DNA of 64,000 bases from Undibacterium parvum (GTDB taxonomy: Bacteria; Pseudomonadota; Gammaproteobacteria; Burkholderiales; Burkholderiaceae_D), in the NCBI RefSeq assembly GCF_003955735.1, contig NZ_CP034464.1:4846325-4910324 (forward strand), written 5' to 3'. The translations under genes were made by a program, and so were the position numbers. The notes under the pieces are model-generated. The model was not told the DNA's origin, did not search any database, and worked only from the letters and a program-made list of their open reading frames with translations. Shown here piece after piece: positions 45,292 to 54,826 of the stretch. Every line of letters starts with the position of its first letter. The stretch's first letter is position 1.

Positions 45292-46614
45292 TTAGGGTGC
45301 CTGCCAATGCTCCGCCTTCCAGCGCATCGCCATATAGATGCGTTTCTTGGGTGCAGGATGGTCGTAGAAAAAGAATTCTTCTATATCGCTGGGATTAGCT
45401 TTGCGATATTCGGTCAGTTTTAGATGCGCCTCGGCCATGCCATCGGCCTGCTGCGAGGTATTGATACCAAAGGCGTCGGCCTCTACTTCCGAGCTGCGTA
45501 TGGTGGTATTAAAGACCGGCGTCATGACAAATAAATACACAGAAAACAATGCTGCCAACAGCGGCAAGCCAACCGGATCAGCCTGATCGCGTATCCCCCA
45601 GCGTTGCCCCCAACGACGCAGCGCCCAGGCATAGCTGGTTTTTACAAAAGCAAAACCGACTACCAACAAGACGCCAAAAGTGAGCAAGAAATGATACACA
45701 TGATTGAGCACGTAATGACCTAACTCGTGCCCCATCACCGCCTCTATCTCTGGCTGCGAAGTACGCTTGAGCAAATTGTCATTGAGTCTGACCGCTGCGC
45801 TACCGAAGATGCCGCTGACATTGGCACTGATACGATTACTCTGTTTAGAGGCGTCAAATTGATACACGTTATCAGCGGGTACACCGTTGGCACGTGCCAT
45901 AGACAAGATCGGCTGCTTCACTTTCTCATCGCTCAGCGCGGTATAGGTATTAAACAAGGGATCGATATAGGTGGGCCCGATCAACATCATAAAGGCCATG
46001 AAAGCCACGCTTAACACAGCACCCCAAATCCACCAGGTCTGCACCAGCCTACGCATCACCACAAAAATCAGGGAGATGAACAAGGTGCCGACCACCATGG
46101 CAAGCGCAAAATTCAATAGAAAATCACTGAACCAAGGTCCGAAACTTTGATTCGCAAGTCCATACAAATGCTCGCGAAAATAACGTTGATAGACGTCCAG
46201 AGGTGCACTCAAGATGCTGCTGAGCAAAGTAAATGCTGCAATCAAGATGGCGTTATTGAGCCAGCGCCTTTGACTATGCTGCTCTAACTTATCGCGCAGT
46301 GCGACCAGAATACGGCTACTCAACAATACCCAAGAGGCCGCGATACCGACGACAAATCCTATCAATTGCAACCAATAGCCACCTTCAAAATAAGCATCCG
46401 ACCTGGCCGTAGCCGCTGCCGGCAAACGCGCCATATAAGCAGCCGTCGCAGCCGCTGGATCGCGCGGCAAAGCAGCGCGCCAGGCATCAGTGGCAGGTGC
46501 GATCTCAGCTACTTTGCGGGAAATTTCGTTTTGGGATAGCGGCGCCATGTAGACAATGATGGCCGCCAAAGCCAACATCAGTAAGGCAATCAGCCAGAAT
46601 GTTTTTTTCTGCAA
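45292..46614 (-). CDS. M48 family (Ste24-like) metallopeptidase, second copy
   Basis: This is a 440-aa membrane zinc peptidase with HELGH at 296-300 and the third-ligand region SSEVEADAFGI. About seven membrane segments are present. It starts with a hydrophobic segment and a periplasmic loop, as in CAAX prenyl protease homologues. It is a distant paralogue of the 21708 gene. The substrate is unknown. Confidence 0.9.
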   Translation of the reverse strand: MQKKTFWLIALLMLALAAIIVYMAPLSQNEISRKVAEIAPATDAWRAALPRDPAAATAAYMARLPAAATARSDAYFEGGYWLQLIGFVVGIAASWVLLSSRILVALRDKLEQHSQRRWLNNAILIAAFTLLSSILSAPLDVYQRYFREHLYGLANQSFGPWFSDFLLNFALAMVVGTLFISLIFVVMRRLVQTWWIWGAVLSVAFMAFMMLIGPTYIDPLFNTYTALSDEKVKQPILSMARANGVPADNVYQFDASKQSNRISANVSGIFGSAAVRLNDNLLKRTSQPEIEAVMGHELGHYVLNHVYHFLLTFGVLLVVGFAFVKTSYAWALRRWGQRWGIRDQADPVGLPLLAALFSVYLFVMTPVFNTTIRSSEVEADAFGINTSQQADGMAEAHLKLTEYRKANPSDIEEFFFYDHPAPKKRIYMAMRWKAEHWQAP

Positions 46615-46986
46615 GATAAGTCTCCGGTGAGGATGGTCACATTATTTTTTATAGATATCGTGTGCCGAGACAGCTTGGTAAGCCACGGGTAGGTGAATTA
46701 TTTACCATCTTAGCAAGATGGGATAGTACTGGCTTTCTGACAAGTACACACATAGAAAGTTGCAGAGAGACGCAAAAAAGACGCGCGCTATCAGTACGCT
46801 TTTCTGCTTAAGCCGGGAGAGAGTTTTGCTGATGAGAGGAAAAACTAAGCTGGACGCAGACTAAATCTGGCGATGGGATTTCTATCGGACGGTCCGGCAC
46901 CAACACCAGTGCCGTCCAATAGAAATTTAAGAAAAACGCGCGTTGAAGACAGGTCTTAAACGCGGAAAAAACCTATGCAACAACAA
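46615..46986. other. Gap with an inverted repeat downstream of ompW
   Basis: At 46878-46926, TTTCTATCGGACGG faces CCGTCCAATAGAAA around a GGCAC/GTGCC inner stem. It may end ompW transcription although no long T-run is present. No gene is seen in the rest. Confidence 0.5.
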
Positions 46987-47751
46987 TTAGAAACGGTAAC
47001 CAACACTAGCGAAAGCGACCAGTGGATCTAAAGTCAAAGTAGTATTGCTTTTTGCTAAGACCGTCCCCTTATACGTCGTAGTCAAATTAGCTTCTGTTTT
47101 CAACTTAACATAGGACAGTGAAAAATTCGCGTACCAGTTATCAGAAACTTCATAACTAACGCCGCCAGTGATAACCGGAGCAAAACCACTGCCTAAATCA
47201 GCTGAGGTAGCGATCGATGGGATTAACGAAGCTGGCAATTTTCCTTGGCTCAAAGCGACTATAGTACCGCCGACTCTTTGTTGAAATGCTGAAGTCAGTT
47301 CCACATCAGAATAACGTACGTAAGTCACACCACCACCAAGGTAAGGACGTAGCTTAGATTTTGAATTACCAAAGAAATATTTAACCAAGGCAGTAGGAGC
47401 CCACTGCTTAGCATCACCAATTTCGCCGACTGAAGCAAGACTACCTTCGCCGTGCAATTTATACGTCGGAGGCACACCCAAGTCAGCAGCAAATACAACA
47501 TTATCCGTGTAGAAATAGTTGAGCGCAACGCCTAGAGTATTGGTAGCGTCAACACCTGCACCAGAGAGAGGGTCAGATTTTTGAACTGGGTATGTGAAAG
47601 CAAGTGGTGTGCTTGAGTCATTAGGTGCGATATGCGCCCAACCGACGTTTACAACCACACTGCCTGCGCTCTGCGCCATCACTGGTGCGGCGAAGCATGC
47701 GAATAGGGACAAGGCGGCGATTTTTGATACGACTGCGAATTTCTGTTGCAT
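46987..47751 (-). CDS. ompW: OmpW family outer-membrane protein
   Basis: This is an eight-stranded beta-barrel porin of the OmpW family. The 254-aa protein has a signal peptide ending in APVMAQ, the conserved start VNVGWAHIAPND, the segment NYFYTDNVVFAADLGVPP, and a C-terminal Phe (VGYRF) typical of outer-membrane barrels. OmpW proteins let small hydrophobic molecules pass. It is monocistronic with a long upstream region. Confidence 0.92.
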   Translation of the reverse strand: MQQKFAVVSKIAALSLFACFAAPVMAQSAGSVVVNVGWAHIAPNDSSTPLAFTYPVQKSDPLSGAGVDATNTLGVALNYFYTDNVVFAADLGVPPTYKLHGEGSLASVGEIGDAKQWAPTALVKYFFGNSKSKLRPYLGGGVTYVRYSDVELTSAFQQRVGGTIVALSQGKLPASLIPSIATSADLGSGFAPVITGGVSYEVSDNWYANFSLSYVKLKTEANLTTTYKGTVLAKSNTTLTLDPLVAFASVGYRF

Positions 47752-48227
47752 TTATCTACTCCAAAAGGACAATATATTTTTTACTTAACGGCCTCAGATA
47801 GCGCCGTCGGGGGAAGCCTTACTTAGTTTGTCCGCTGATGCAAAAGTTCCCAGCAAGAACTACAATTTGCTAAATTAAATTTCACATCAAAATTCTCAGA
47901 TCTAAGCAAACAAGAAAAAACGAGTGACGCATCTACGATAGACTAAACGCAAATCAGAAAATGCTAGTTCAATCAGATTTCTCGCTCGCAATTCTAAGCC
48001 CTGCAGCCTAGAATAAATTAGAGTCTTTCCTCTTGCGGGCGCGCCCTGCTTGATACTCAGACCGATAGCGATAAATGCAGGACAAAAATTTTCCTTGCGG
48101 ATACTTACGACAAATATGGCAATTCAATAAGCGCCATTGCGGTTTAACAAGGATGAACGCGCATTCCAGAGGTACAATTCAAAACTGGCATCAAGTGCCA
48201 CAGAAAAAAGAAGGGCATACAACTTAG
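47752..48227. other. Divergent intergenic region
   Basis: A 476-bp AT-rich stretch between ompW and the histidine kinase gene. I see no gene, repeat copy or clear RNA; both promoters must lie here. Confidence 0.4.
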
Positions 48228-50102
48228 GTGCCGCGCATCACACCAACACAGCAAGCCATGAATAACGCCCCTCAAGAATCAGATTTTGGCGATGAAACTG
48301 CCGCCTATACGCGCTTAATACAGCGTGTACTCATTATCCTTTTGTTTATTTGCGCCTCTACTGTCATCGGAGCCGCAGTAAGTCAGGCACTCAGTTTTTC
48401 TAGAGTCTTAACGGTTTTGGCTTTATTGCTGATCGCTAGCCTGAGTTATTTGCAATTGCCGTATTCAATACGGCGTAGCACTCAGGTTCTGGTGCTCGGT
48501 TTGTGGCTGGGCGTATCGGTCTCTACCTTCATTTTTGCCGGCGTGCATAGTGCCAATCTTTTGACTTACCCATTTCTGATTGCGCTCGCTGGCTGGATAC
48601 TTGGTCGTCGTTGGTTGCTAGCGGTGACCGCTATCAGCGTGCTGTTTATTTTGGCACTAGGCTTAGGAGAATTGACCGGAGTCTATCACCCTACAGCAAG
48701 GGCGCCGGTCTTGGTGGTGGTGTCAACCGTAATTGGTAATTTGCTGGCGATCGCTTTTTTAACACAGACAGCCTACCGCAGTCTGACCCATCAACGTGAC
48801 CATGCGATCGCATTATCAGCACAATTGGCCAGCCAAAACCACAGCTTGGAACAAGGCAAGCGCGATTTGCGATTAATCCTCGATCACGTACCGGCCGGTG
48901 TTGCCTCGCTTGATGCCGAGGCGATACTACGCTTCAGCAATGCCCGTTATGCCGAATTATTTGGCGCTCAGGCAGAGGACCTACTCGCAAAAAAAATTAC
49001 CGACTACATGTCCCCCGAAGGTCTGGTATTTATGACCCCGTATTGGGAACTCTGCCTGAAGGGTGAAGTCACCGGGTATCGACGGTCCTATCAAGATCCG
49101 CACACTGGTCAAGCACGCGTCGTCGATGTCATGATGGAACCAGAAATAAGCCAAGACAATGCAGTGACCGGTGTCTTTGCCCTAGTGATAGACGTCACCG
49201 ATAAACTGCATGCTGAGCAGCAAATCCGCGATCTCAATGAAAGCCTGGAGCAACGCGTAGTGCAACGTACCGCAGAGCTTGAGTCTGCCATGAGCAAACT
49301 GCAAAGGACACAAGAAGAGTTGGCCCGCAGTGAAACTAAGGCCACTCTCAACACCTTGGTCGCGAGTGTCTCGCACGAACTCAGTACGCCTATGGGTAAC
49401 TGCCTGATGACCGCGCACACACTCTTTGACCAAGGCAAAAGTTTTCAACTAGCTTTAGAGAGCAATCAAATTAAACGCTCAGACCTGAGCAACTTCATCA
49501 ACGCTGTCACCCAGGGCAATGATCTGATGCTACGCAATGTACAGCGTGCAGCCGAGCTACTAAAAACCTTCCGGCAGGTGGCCAATGATCAGGCCAGCGA
49601 GCAACTGCGCGCCTTTGATTTAGCCCAGATGCTAACTGAAGTGATTGATACCCTAGCGCCGAGCTTAAAGCGTTACCCACATCAACTAATGCTAGACATC
49701 CCCTACGGCATACGCATGCATAGCCTGCCAGGCGCACTCGGACAAGTGACCATCAACCTGATCAATAACGCCTATTTACATGCCTTTGAAGGACGCGAAA
49801 ATGGAGCCTTGCGCATTAGTGCCAAGCTCGTGGAGCAAGAAGTACATTTATTTTTTATCGATGATGGAGTCGGCATCCCGGAAGAAAATCTCAAACAATT
49901 ATTTCAACCCTTTTTTACCACCAAGACTGGCAAAGGCGGCACCGGCTTAGGCATGGGCATCGTAGAAAACCTAGTTAACAAAACCCTCAACGGCACTATC
50001 AGCGTCAGTTCTGAAGTCGGCGTGGGCAGCTGCTTTGAAGTGCACCTGCCATTGAACGCGCCGGACGCACCACTCCCAGACCAGAATTCTGGTCAAACTT
50101 AA
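48228..50102 (+). CDS. Membrane sensor histidine kinase with PAS domain
   Basis: This is a 624-aa kinase with six hydrophobic segments at the N-terminus (about 30-180), a PAS domain (ILDHVPAGVASLDAEAILRF), a coiled coil (about 330-370) and a HisKA-type domain with phosphoacceptor His383 in SHELSTPMGN. The ATPase domain is complete (NLINNAYLHAF, DDGVGIPEENL, GGTGLGMGIVENLV). The GTG at 48228 or the ATG at 48258 could be the start. No response regulator is next to it. The leuA leader begins about 90 bases after its stop. Confidence 0.87.
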   Translation: MPRITPTQQAMNNAPQESDFGDETAAYTRLIQRVLIILLFICASTVIGAAVSQALSFSRVLTVLALLLIASLSYLQLPYSIRRSTQVLVLGLWLGVSVSTFIFAGVHSANLLTYPFLIALAGWILGRRWLLAVTAISVLFILALGLGELTGVYHPTARAPVLVVVSTVIGNLLAIAFLTQTAYRSLTHQRDHAIALSAQLASQNHSLEQGKRDLRLILDHVPAGVASLDAEAILRFSNARYAELFGAQAEDLLAKKITDYMSPEGLVFMTPYWELCLKGEVTGYRRSYQDPHTGQARVVDVMMEPEISQDNAVTGVFALVIDVTDKLHAEQQIRDLNESLEQRVVQRTAELESAMSKLQRTQEELARSETKATLNTLVASVSHELSTPMGNCLMTAHTLFDQGKSFQLALESNQIKRSDLSNFINAVTQGNDLMLRNVQRAAELLKTFRQVANDQASEQLRAFDLAQMLTEVIDTLAPSLKRYPHQLMLDIPYGIRMHSLPGALGQVTINLINNAYLHAFEGRENGALRISAKLVEQEVHLFFIDDGVGIPEENLKQLFQPFFTTKTGKGGTGLGMGIVENLVNKTLNGTISVSSEVGVGSCFEVHLPLNAPDAPLPDQNSGQT

Positions 50103-50157
50103 TCACGCTTATCAGGCTTACCCCGCTTACCCCGCTTAATCACTCAAATATTAGCGC

Positions 50158-50186
50158 TTGACCAACTCACTAGCTATCGCTTACAT
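50158..50186 (+). promoter_or_regulatory. Candidate leuA leader promoter
   Basis: TTGACC and TTACAT are separated by 17 bases. This would start transcription at about 50193, next to the ATG of the first leader ORF. The -10 match is imperfect. Confidence 0.45.
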
Positions 50187-50193
50187 TTAAGCC

Positions 50194-50325
50194 ATGTACT
50201 CACTCTCCCTCACAGCCTCGGCCCCAGAATTCCAGCGCGCAACACGCTCGCTACTGGTATTGCCTACGCTGCTGCGACTAAGCACAGCGCTAAGTCGACT
50301 ACGCTCGCTGCTAACACTCAAATAA
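50194..50325 (+). CDS. Leucine-rich leader peptide 1 upstream of leuA
   Basis: This is a 43-codon ORF with 13 leucine codons, mostly clustered in the second half (SLLVLPTLLRLSTALSRLRS). Five of the 13 are CTA. It lies in the leader of the leucine biosynthesis gene leuA, where a leucine-rich short ORF is the hallmark of attenuation by ribosome stalling. There is no Shine-Dalgarno; if the promoter at 50158 is right the mRNA would be almost leaderless. The peptide itself need have no function. Confidence 0.6.
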   Translation: MYSLSLTASAPEFQRATRSLLVLPTLLRLSTALSRLRSLLTLK

Positions 50326-50413
50326 TAGCCAAGCACAGTTTCAGTTTAAGTTTCACTGCCACTGCGAGCCGCAAAAGTTATTCAGCAAGCCCAGATTTTT
50401 TTTTAAATACCAC

Positions 50414-50563
50414 ATGTCAAGCAGCGTAATTTCCACCAGCCACAGTAGCATTGCGAAGCCAGTACGGCAATTGCTTGCCTGCGCGCTGCGTCTTACTAGC
50501 CCGCTGCTGGTATTACTAGCACTGCCGGTGCTGCTAGCACTGCTGCGACTACTGATCGGTTAA
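50414..50563 (+). CDS. Leucine-rich leader peptide 2 upstream of leuA
   Basis: This is a 49-codon ORF with 15 leucine codons, all within the last 30 residues (PLLVLLALPVLLALLRLLIG at the end). The DNA of its Leu-rich part resembles that of leader peptide 1 (CTGGTATT and CTGCTGCGACTA occur in both), so one probably arose from the other. It ends 147 bases before leuA. A stem GGTTAACTG / CAGTTAGCC begins at its stop codon. The ATG lies after a run of nine T residues and has no clear Shine-Dalgarno. Confidence 0.65.
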   Translation: MSSSVISTSHSSIAKPVRQLLACALRLTSPLLVLLALPVLLALLRLLIG

Positions 50564-50710
50564 CTGGCCTCGCGTTCCTTGCATGTGGCTGTCAGTTAGC
50601 CTTGACGCCACCCCTCCCCACTTCGTAAATAGTTAGATTTAATCGCAAGCCTTAGCTAGCGCCAGACGCTCTGTGTCTCTGGCAAGGGCTGTGCTTTAAA
50701 AGGAATCCGC
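50556..50710 (+). promoter_or_regulatory. Structured leuA leader, proximal part
   Basis: GGTTAACTG (overlapping the stop of leader peptide 2) can pair with CAGTTAGCC about 25 nt later. Further on AGCC...GCCAGA pairs with TCTGGC...GGGCT just before the AAGGA ribosome-binding site of leuA. Neither stem has a proper T-run, so control could be on translation or by Rho rather than by an intrinsic terminator. Confidence 0.45.
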
Positions 50711-52432
50711 ATGTCTACCACTAGCAAATACCGTCCTTTCCCACCCGTGCAATTGGCAGCACGCCGTTGGCCAGATCAGATCATCAGTAAGGCTCCAATC
50801 TGGATGAGTACCGATCTACGCGATGGCAATCAAGCCCTGATAGAACCGATGAACGCGACCAAAAAATTGAAATTTTTCGAGATGCTGGTGCGCATCGGCC
50901 TCAAAGAAATCGAGGTCGCCTTCCCTTCCGCTTCGGATACCGACTTTGACTTCGTGCGCAAACTCATTAGCGAGCAACGCATCCCGGATGACGTCACGAT
51001 AGAAGTCTTGACGCAAGCGCGCCCGGACTTGATACGCCACACCATAGAGTCCTTGCAAGGTGCCAGGCGCGCGATTATTCATGTCTACAATCCTATCGCA
51101 CCGGCGTTCCGGCGCATCGTGTTTGACAAATCGTGCGCACAGATCAAGGCGATTGCGACCGACGCCACCCACCTGATTAAGCAATTGACCGATCAGCGTC
51201 CAGAGACCGAATGGGTGTTTGAATACTCGCCCGAAACCTTCAGTATGGCCGAATTGGATTTCTCTAAAGAAGTCTGCGATGCAGTCTCCGCCATCTGGCA
51301 ACCCAGCACCAGCAACAAGATGATTATCAACTTGCCCAGCACCGTAGAGTGCAGCACGCCCAATGTGTATGCCGACCAGATCGAATGGATGCATACGCAT
51401 CTGGAGCGACGCGATGCCATCATTCTGAGCGTCCATCCGCACAATGACCGCGGCACCGCGGTGGCCTCAGCCGAACTGGCTCTGATGGCAGGTGCCGACC
51501 GGATTGAAGGCTGTTTATTCGGCAATGGTGAGCGTACCGGCAATGTCGATCTGGTGACGCTGGCCTTGAACTTGTACACGCAAGGCGTGCCGCCGGGTTT
51601 AGATTTTTCGGATATCGATGCGGTGCGTCAATGCGTGGAAAGCTGCAATCAATTGCCGGTACATCCCCGCCACCCTTACGTTGGAGATCTGGTGTTTACC
51701 GCCTTTTCCGGCTCACATCAAGACGCCATCAAAAAAGGCTTGGCGCAACAAAAGCCGGATGCTTTATGGGAGGTACCTTACTTACCGATAGATCCCGCCG
51801 ATCTCGGTCGCAGCTACGATGCGGTGATCCGTGTCAACAGTCAGTCCGGCAAAGGCGGCATGGCCTATTTACTGCAACAGGAATACGGCTTGCACTTGCC
51901 GCGCCGCCTGCAAATTGAACTGAGTCGTGCCGTGCAAGCCGAGGCTGACCGCAGCGGCAATGAAATGACGGCGTCACAAATACACGCGATTTTTTGTCAG
52001 CACTATCTGAACCCGGCCCAGCAGACTAAGCCAACTGCGGCTGCCGGGCTGGCGCCCTACGTGTATCAAAGCCACCAAATACTGCAACACAGTAGAACGC
52101 CATCAGAGGCGGCGCACTTACCCTTGCGCATATCTCTGTTGCAGCATGCACAGCCAAAAGCGGTGCATGCTGCAACACATGGCACAATTGAGGATATTTT
52201 GCAGGCGCTGGCATCTTTAGGGGTCAATCTTCAGCTAATGGATCAGCAACAGCACAGACTAGGCACTGGCCAACAGAGCGAGAGCGTCAGCTACGTAGAA
52301 TTGCGGGTCGATCACGGTAGTAGCCAGTTTGGCGTCGGCATCGCCAGCGATACCATCAAAGCACAGCTACTCGCCATCCTCAATGCCATGAATCGCGCTG
52401 CGAGCAACACCGACTTGGCAAGTGCGGCTTAA
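50711..52432 (+). CDS. leuA: 2-isopropylmalate synthase
   Basis: Condenses acetyl-CoA with 2-ketoisovalerate, the first committed step of leucine synthesis. The 573-aa protein belongs to the longer LeuA type found in actinobacteria and some proteobacteria (start [17 protein letters not shown]). It has the metal/active-site motif [11 protein letters not shown], the [11 protein letters not shown] motif and [17 protein letters not shown]. The C-terminal regulatory domain (about 430-570) is present, so leucine feedback is expected. ATG has AAAAGGAATCCGC upstream. A 600-bp leader with two Leu-rich ORFs precedes it. Confidence 0.96.
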   Translation: MSTTSKYRPFPPVQLAARRWPDQIISKAPIWMSTDLRDGNQALIEPMNATKKLKFFEMLVRIGLKEIEVAFPSASDTDFDFVRKLISEQRIPDDVTIEVLTQARPDLIRHTIESLQGARRAIIHVYNPIAPAFRRIVFDKSCAQIKAIATDATHLIKQLTDQRPETEWVFEYSPETFSMAELDFSKEVCDAVSAIWQPSTSNKMIINLPSTVECSTPNVYADQIEWMHTHLERRDAIILSVHPHNDRGTAVASAELALMAGADRIEGCLFGNGERTGNVDLVTLALNLYTQGVPPGLDFSDIDAVRQCVESCNQLPVHPRHPYVGDLVFTAFSGSHQDAIKKGLAQQKPDALWEVPYLPIDPADLGRSYDAVIRVNSQSGKGGMAYLLQQEYGLHLPRRLQIELSRAVQAEADRSGNEMTASQIHAIFCQHYLNPAQQTKPTAAAGLAPYVYQSHQILQHSRTPSEAAHLPLRISLLQHAQPKAVHAATHGTIEDILQALASLGVNLQLMDQQQHRLGTGQQSESVSYVELRVDHGSSQFGVGIASDTIKAQLLAILNAMNRAASNTDLASAA

Positions 52433-52462
52433 GCTAGCATAAAACAAACCAATTGAAGCACA

Positions 52463-52537
52463 CCGCCAGTGCGCATATTCCATGCGGGTCTTGAGGCATA
52501 TGCCTTGGAGAACCGCATGGAATATGCGCGCTGGCGG
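52463..52537. repeat. Palindromic repeat family 1, copy e
   Basis: Outer arms CCGCCAG and CTGGCGG; inner arms TGCGCATATTCCATGCGG and CCGCATGGAATATGCGC are perfect inverted repeats. The central part (GTCTTGAGGCATATGCCTTG) differs from the other copies, so the arms are conserved better than the loop. It lies just after leuA. Confidence 0.88.
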
Positions 52538-52688
52538 CATGCCGTTTACAATCGTCTTTTTGCATCAGACGTATTAAGGACAATGCGCGGTAAATGCACG
52601 CTAAAATAGCGCCAGCCAACCAGCTTTCCGAGACGACTAGCCCGCCAACGCCAAGTTGGCGCGCGCCCAACCAGGACCAACTCACACC

Positions 52689-54101
52689 ATGACCCTCGCA
52701 TTAATTCTTAATCTGGCAATCGCCGCCCTACTGTGCGGCCTGCTCTACTGGCAGCAAACGCTACATGCAACTTTGAGCAGACGGGTGTTTACCGCGCTGG
52801 GCTTAGGCGTGGCGCTGGGCGCTGGTTTGCAATTCGTTTACGGCCTGAGCTCACCGGTGCTAGCCGCGACCAATACCTATCTCGACATCTTAGGCACAGG
52901 CTATGTGAAGCTGCTACAGATGATCATCATGCCTTTGATCATGGTCTCGATTATCGGTGCCATCTTAAAATTGCGCGATGCCGGTTCACTCGGCAAGATC
53001 AGCGCCCTCACCATCAGCATTTTGATGGCGACCACCATGCTGGCAGCCTTGATCGGCATCGCCATGGCCAAACTGTTTGGGCTCAGCGCGGTAGGACTTT
53101 CTGCCACAGCCGCCGAAGTGGCGCGTGGCGACTATCTGCAAAACACGCTAGGTGCGGCCAAGGCCATCTCACTGCCCAGCATGTTGATCAGCTTCATCCC
53201 AGCCAATCCATTTTTAGACATGACAGGAGCACGCAAAACCTCAACCATCGCGGTGGTTTTGTTTTCACTCTTCATAGGGATTTCGGCCACCGGCATCGCC
53301 GCCAAACAGCCAGAAATTTTTGCCTCATTTAATCGTTTTATCGAGGTCGCGCATGCCATCGTGATGCGCATGGTGACGCTGGTCTTGCGCCTGACGCCGT
53401 ATGGCGTATTTGCCCTGATGGCACAGGTGGTGGCAAGCTCTAGCTTGGCCGATATCCTGAACCTGATCAATTTCGTCATGGCCTCTTACAGTGCGATTGC
53501 CATCATGTTTGCCATCCACCTGAGTCTGATTGCAATGGCCGGCCTCAATCCCCTGCGTTACGCCAAAAAGATTTTCCCGGTGTTGGTATTTGCCTTCACC
53601 TCGCGCACCAGCGCCGGCTCTATCCCTATGAGCGTGCAGATTCAGACTACGCGCCTGGGTAATTCGGAAGGTATCGCTAATTTTGCCGCCTCTTTCGGTG
53701 CCAGCATAGGGCAAAATGGCTGCGCCGGAATTTACCCGGCCATGTTGGCATTCATGATCGCGCCTACCGTCGGCATCGATCCTATGACGCTCAATTTCAT
53801 CTTGCCGCTGCTGGCGGTGATTGCGATAGGCTCAGTCGGGGTCGCTGGCGTCGGCGGCGGTGCCACCTTTGCCGCTTTGATCGTGCTCTCCACCATGGAT
53901 TTACCGGTGGCGCTGGCCGGATTATTGATCTCTATCGAGCCCTTGATCGACATGGGCCGCACTGCTTTAAATGTCAGCGGTTCTATCACCGCCGGCACCC
54001 TCACCAGCCGTATCATGGGGCAAACCGATATGGCGATTTTCAATAGCGATACCGAGCTCAGCGCGGATGCCGATCTCGATAACGCAGCACCGCGCGCTTA
54101 A
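52689..54101 (+). CDS. tcyP: TcyP/YdjN-like L-cystine symporter
   Basis: This is a 470-aa sodium or proton symporter of the dicarboxylate/amino acid:cation family, closest to the L-cystine carrier TcyP. About eight membrane segments are present. Typical segments are YVKLLQMIIMPLIMVSIIGAI, FTSRTSAGSIPMSVQ (substrate-loop serine-rich motif) and NGCAGIYPAMLAFM. ATG 52689 is preferred; the frame extends to 52656 without support. Confidence 0.87.
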   Translation: MTLALILNLAIAALLCGLLYWQQTLHATLSRRVFTALGLGVALGAGLQFVYGLSSPVLAATNTYLDILGTGYVKLLQMIIMPLIMVSIIGAILKLRDAGSLGKISALTISILMATTMLAALIGIAMAKLFGLSAVGLSATAAEVARGDYLQNTLGAAKAISLPSMLISFIPANPFLDMTGARKTSTIAVVLFSLFIGISATGIAAKQPEIFASFNRFIEVAHAIVMRMVTLVLRLTPYGVFALMAQVVASSSLADILNLINFVMASYSAIAIMFAIHLSLIAMAGLNPLRYAKKIFPVLVFAFTSRTSAGSIPMSVQIQTTRLGNSEGIANFAASFGASIGQNGCAGIYPAMLAFMIAPTVGIDPMTLNFILPLLAVIAIGSVGVAGVGGGATFAALIVLSTMDLPVALAGLLISIEPLIDMGRTALNVSGSITAGTLTSRIMGQTDMAIFNSDTELSADADLDNAAPRA

Positions 54102-54121
54102 GCAACACATTACCAAGGAAA

Positions 54122-54457
54122 TTATGCGGTGGTATTGATGATACTACCGCGCAGCGCGCCGGCTGTCGGCCGATTCACATCGGCCGCCGCCACTGCGCTG
54201 GGCGCTGTCACCGCAGTGATTAATAGTTGCTCCGGCGACTGGGTGCTGCTGACACTGGCAGACAAAGCGGGGCTGCCATTAACATCCGGCAGACTACTGG
54301 CGGCAAGCTGTTGCTGCGCTCTTTGTTGCGCTCTTTGTTGCGCTTTTTGCTGCTCTAAACGCACGCTGAATTGATCGCTCTCGGCAGTCTGACGCTGATA
54401 GGCGCGCATCGCTTCGACGCCGCCGTAAAAACAAGAAGAACAAGTACTCAAGCCCAT
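54122..54457 (-). CDS. Small hypothetical protein with Gln/Arg/Ala repeats
   Basis: This 111-aa protein starts with MGLSTCSSCFYGG, a short CxxC-like region, then a helix with the tandem QQRA repeats (about 37-49, from a repeated GCTCTTTGTTGC-type DNA unit on the plus strand), and an Ala/Thr/Ser-rich disordered tail. I do not recognise the family. It could be a real small gene of this lineage or a chance frame. Confidence 0.45.
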   Translation of the reverse strand: MGLSTCSSCFYGGVEAMRAYQRQTAESDQFSVRLEQQKAQQRAQQRAQQQLAASSLPDVNGSPALSASVSSTQSPEQLLITAVTAPSAVAAADVNRPTAGALRGSIINTTA

Positions 54458-54500
54458 GATTTTCAGTTCGGATAAGTCGCACGCGCAGTCGTTTCTTTAT

Positions 54501-54609
54501 TAGGACTTACACAAAATCATCCCAGCTTGGAGTGCCACCCAAGACAGAAGATCCGGAAGGCAAGGCAAGGCAAATACAAGCACGCTGAGGCGATTTTGTG
54601 TAAGTCCTA
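54501..54609. mobile_element. MITE-like element, copy 1
   Basis: The terminal inverted repeats TAGGACTTACACAAAAT and ATTTTGTGTAAGTCCTA are nearly perfect. The interior has CCCAGC, GTGCC, GAAGATCCGGAAGG and CACGCTG in the same order as the copy at 62895. It carries no ORF. It is the main content of the 54458-54826 gap. Confidence 0.75.
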
Positions 54610-54826
54610 TTTATCTTAGCGCCTAAGCGAAATAGATCAAGCCCTCATCCTGCTTGCTAGCCTCGATTCCGATTCAGCGCATGCCTGCATTCATCGCTAG
54701 AGACGGCAAGACACCTGAAAAAACTTTTCTAAAGCCTGTCGCATCATAAGCAAAATTTTGTTAAAAACCGCCTTTATTAATTTTTCGACTATTGCGCTGC
54801 GGCATAGGCTCACCCAGACTGAAAAC

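Noticed and set aside
50396..50404. Intrinsic terminator at the T-run between the two leuA leader ORFs
   Set aside because: No GC-rich hairpin can be formed directly before the T-run by eye.
54122..54457. Calling the Gln/Arg repeat protein a known family
   Set aside because: Only low-complexity repeats are visible; no conserved domain supports a name.
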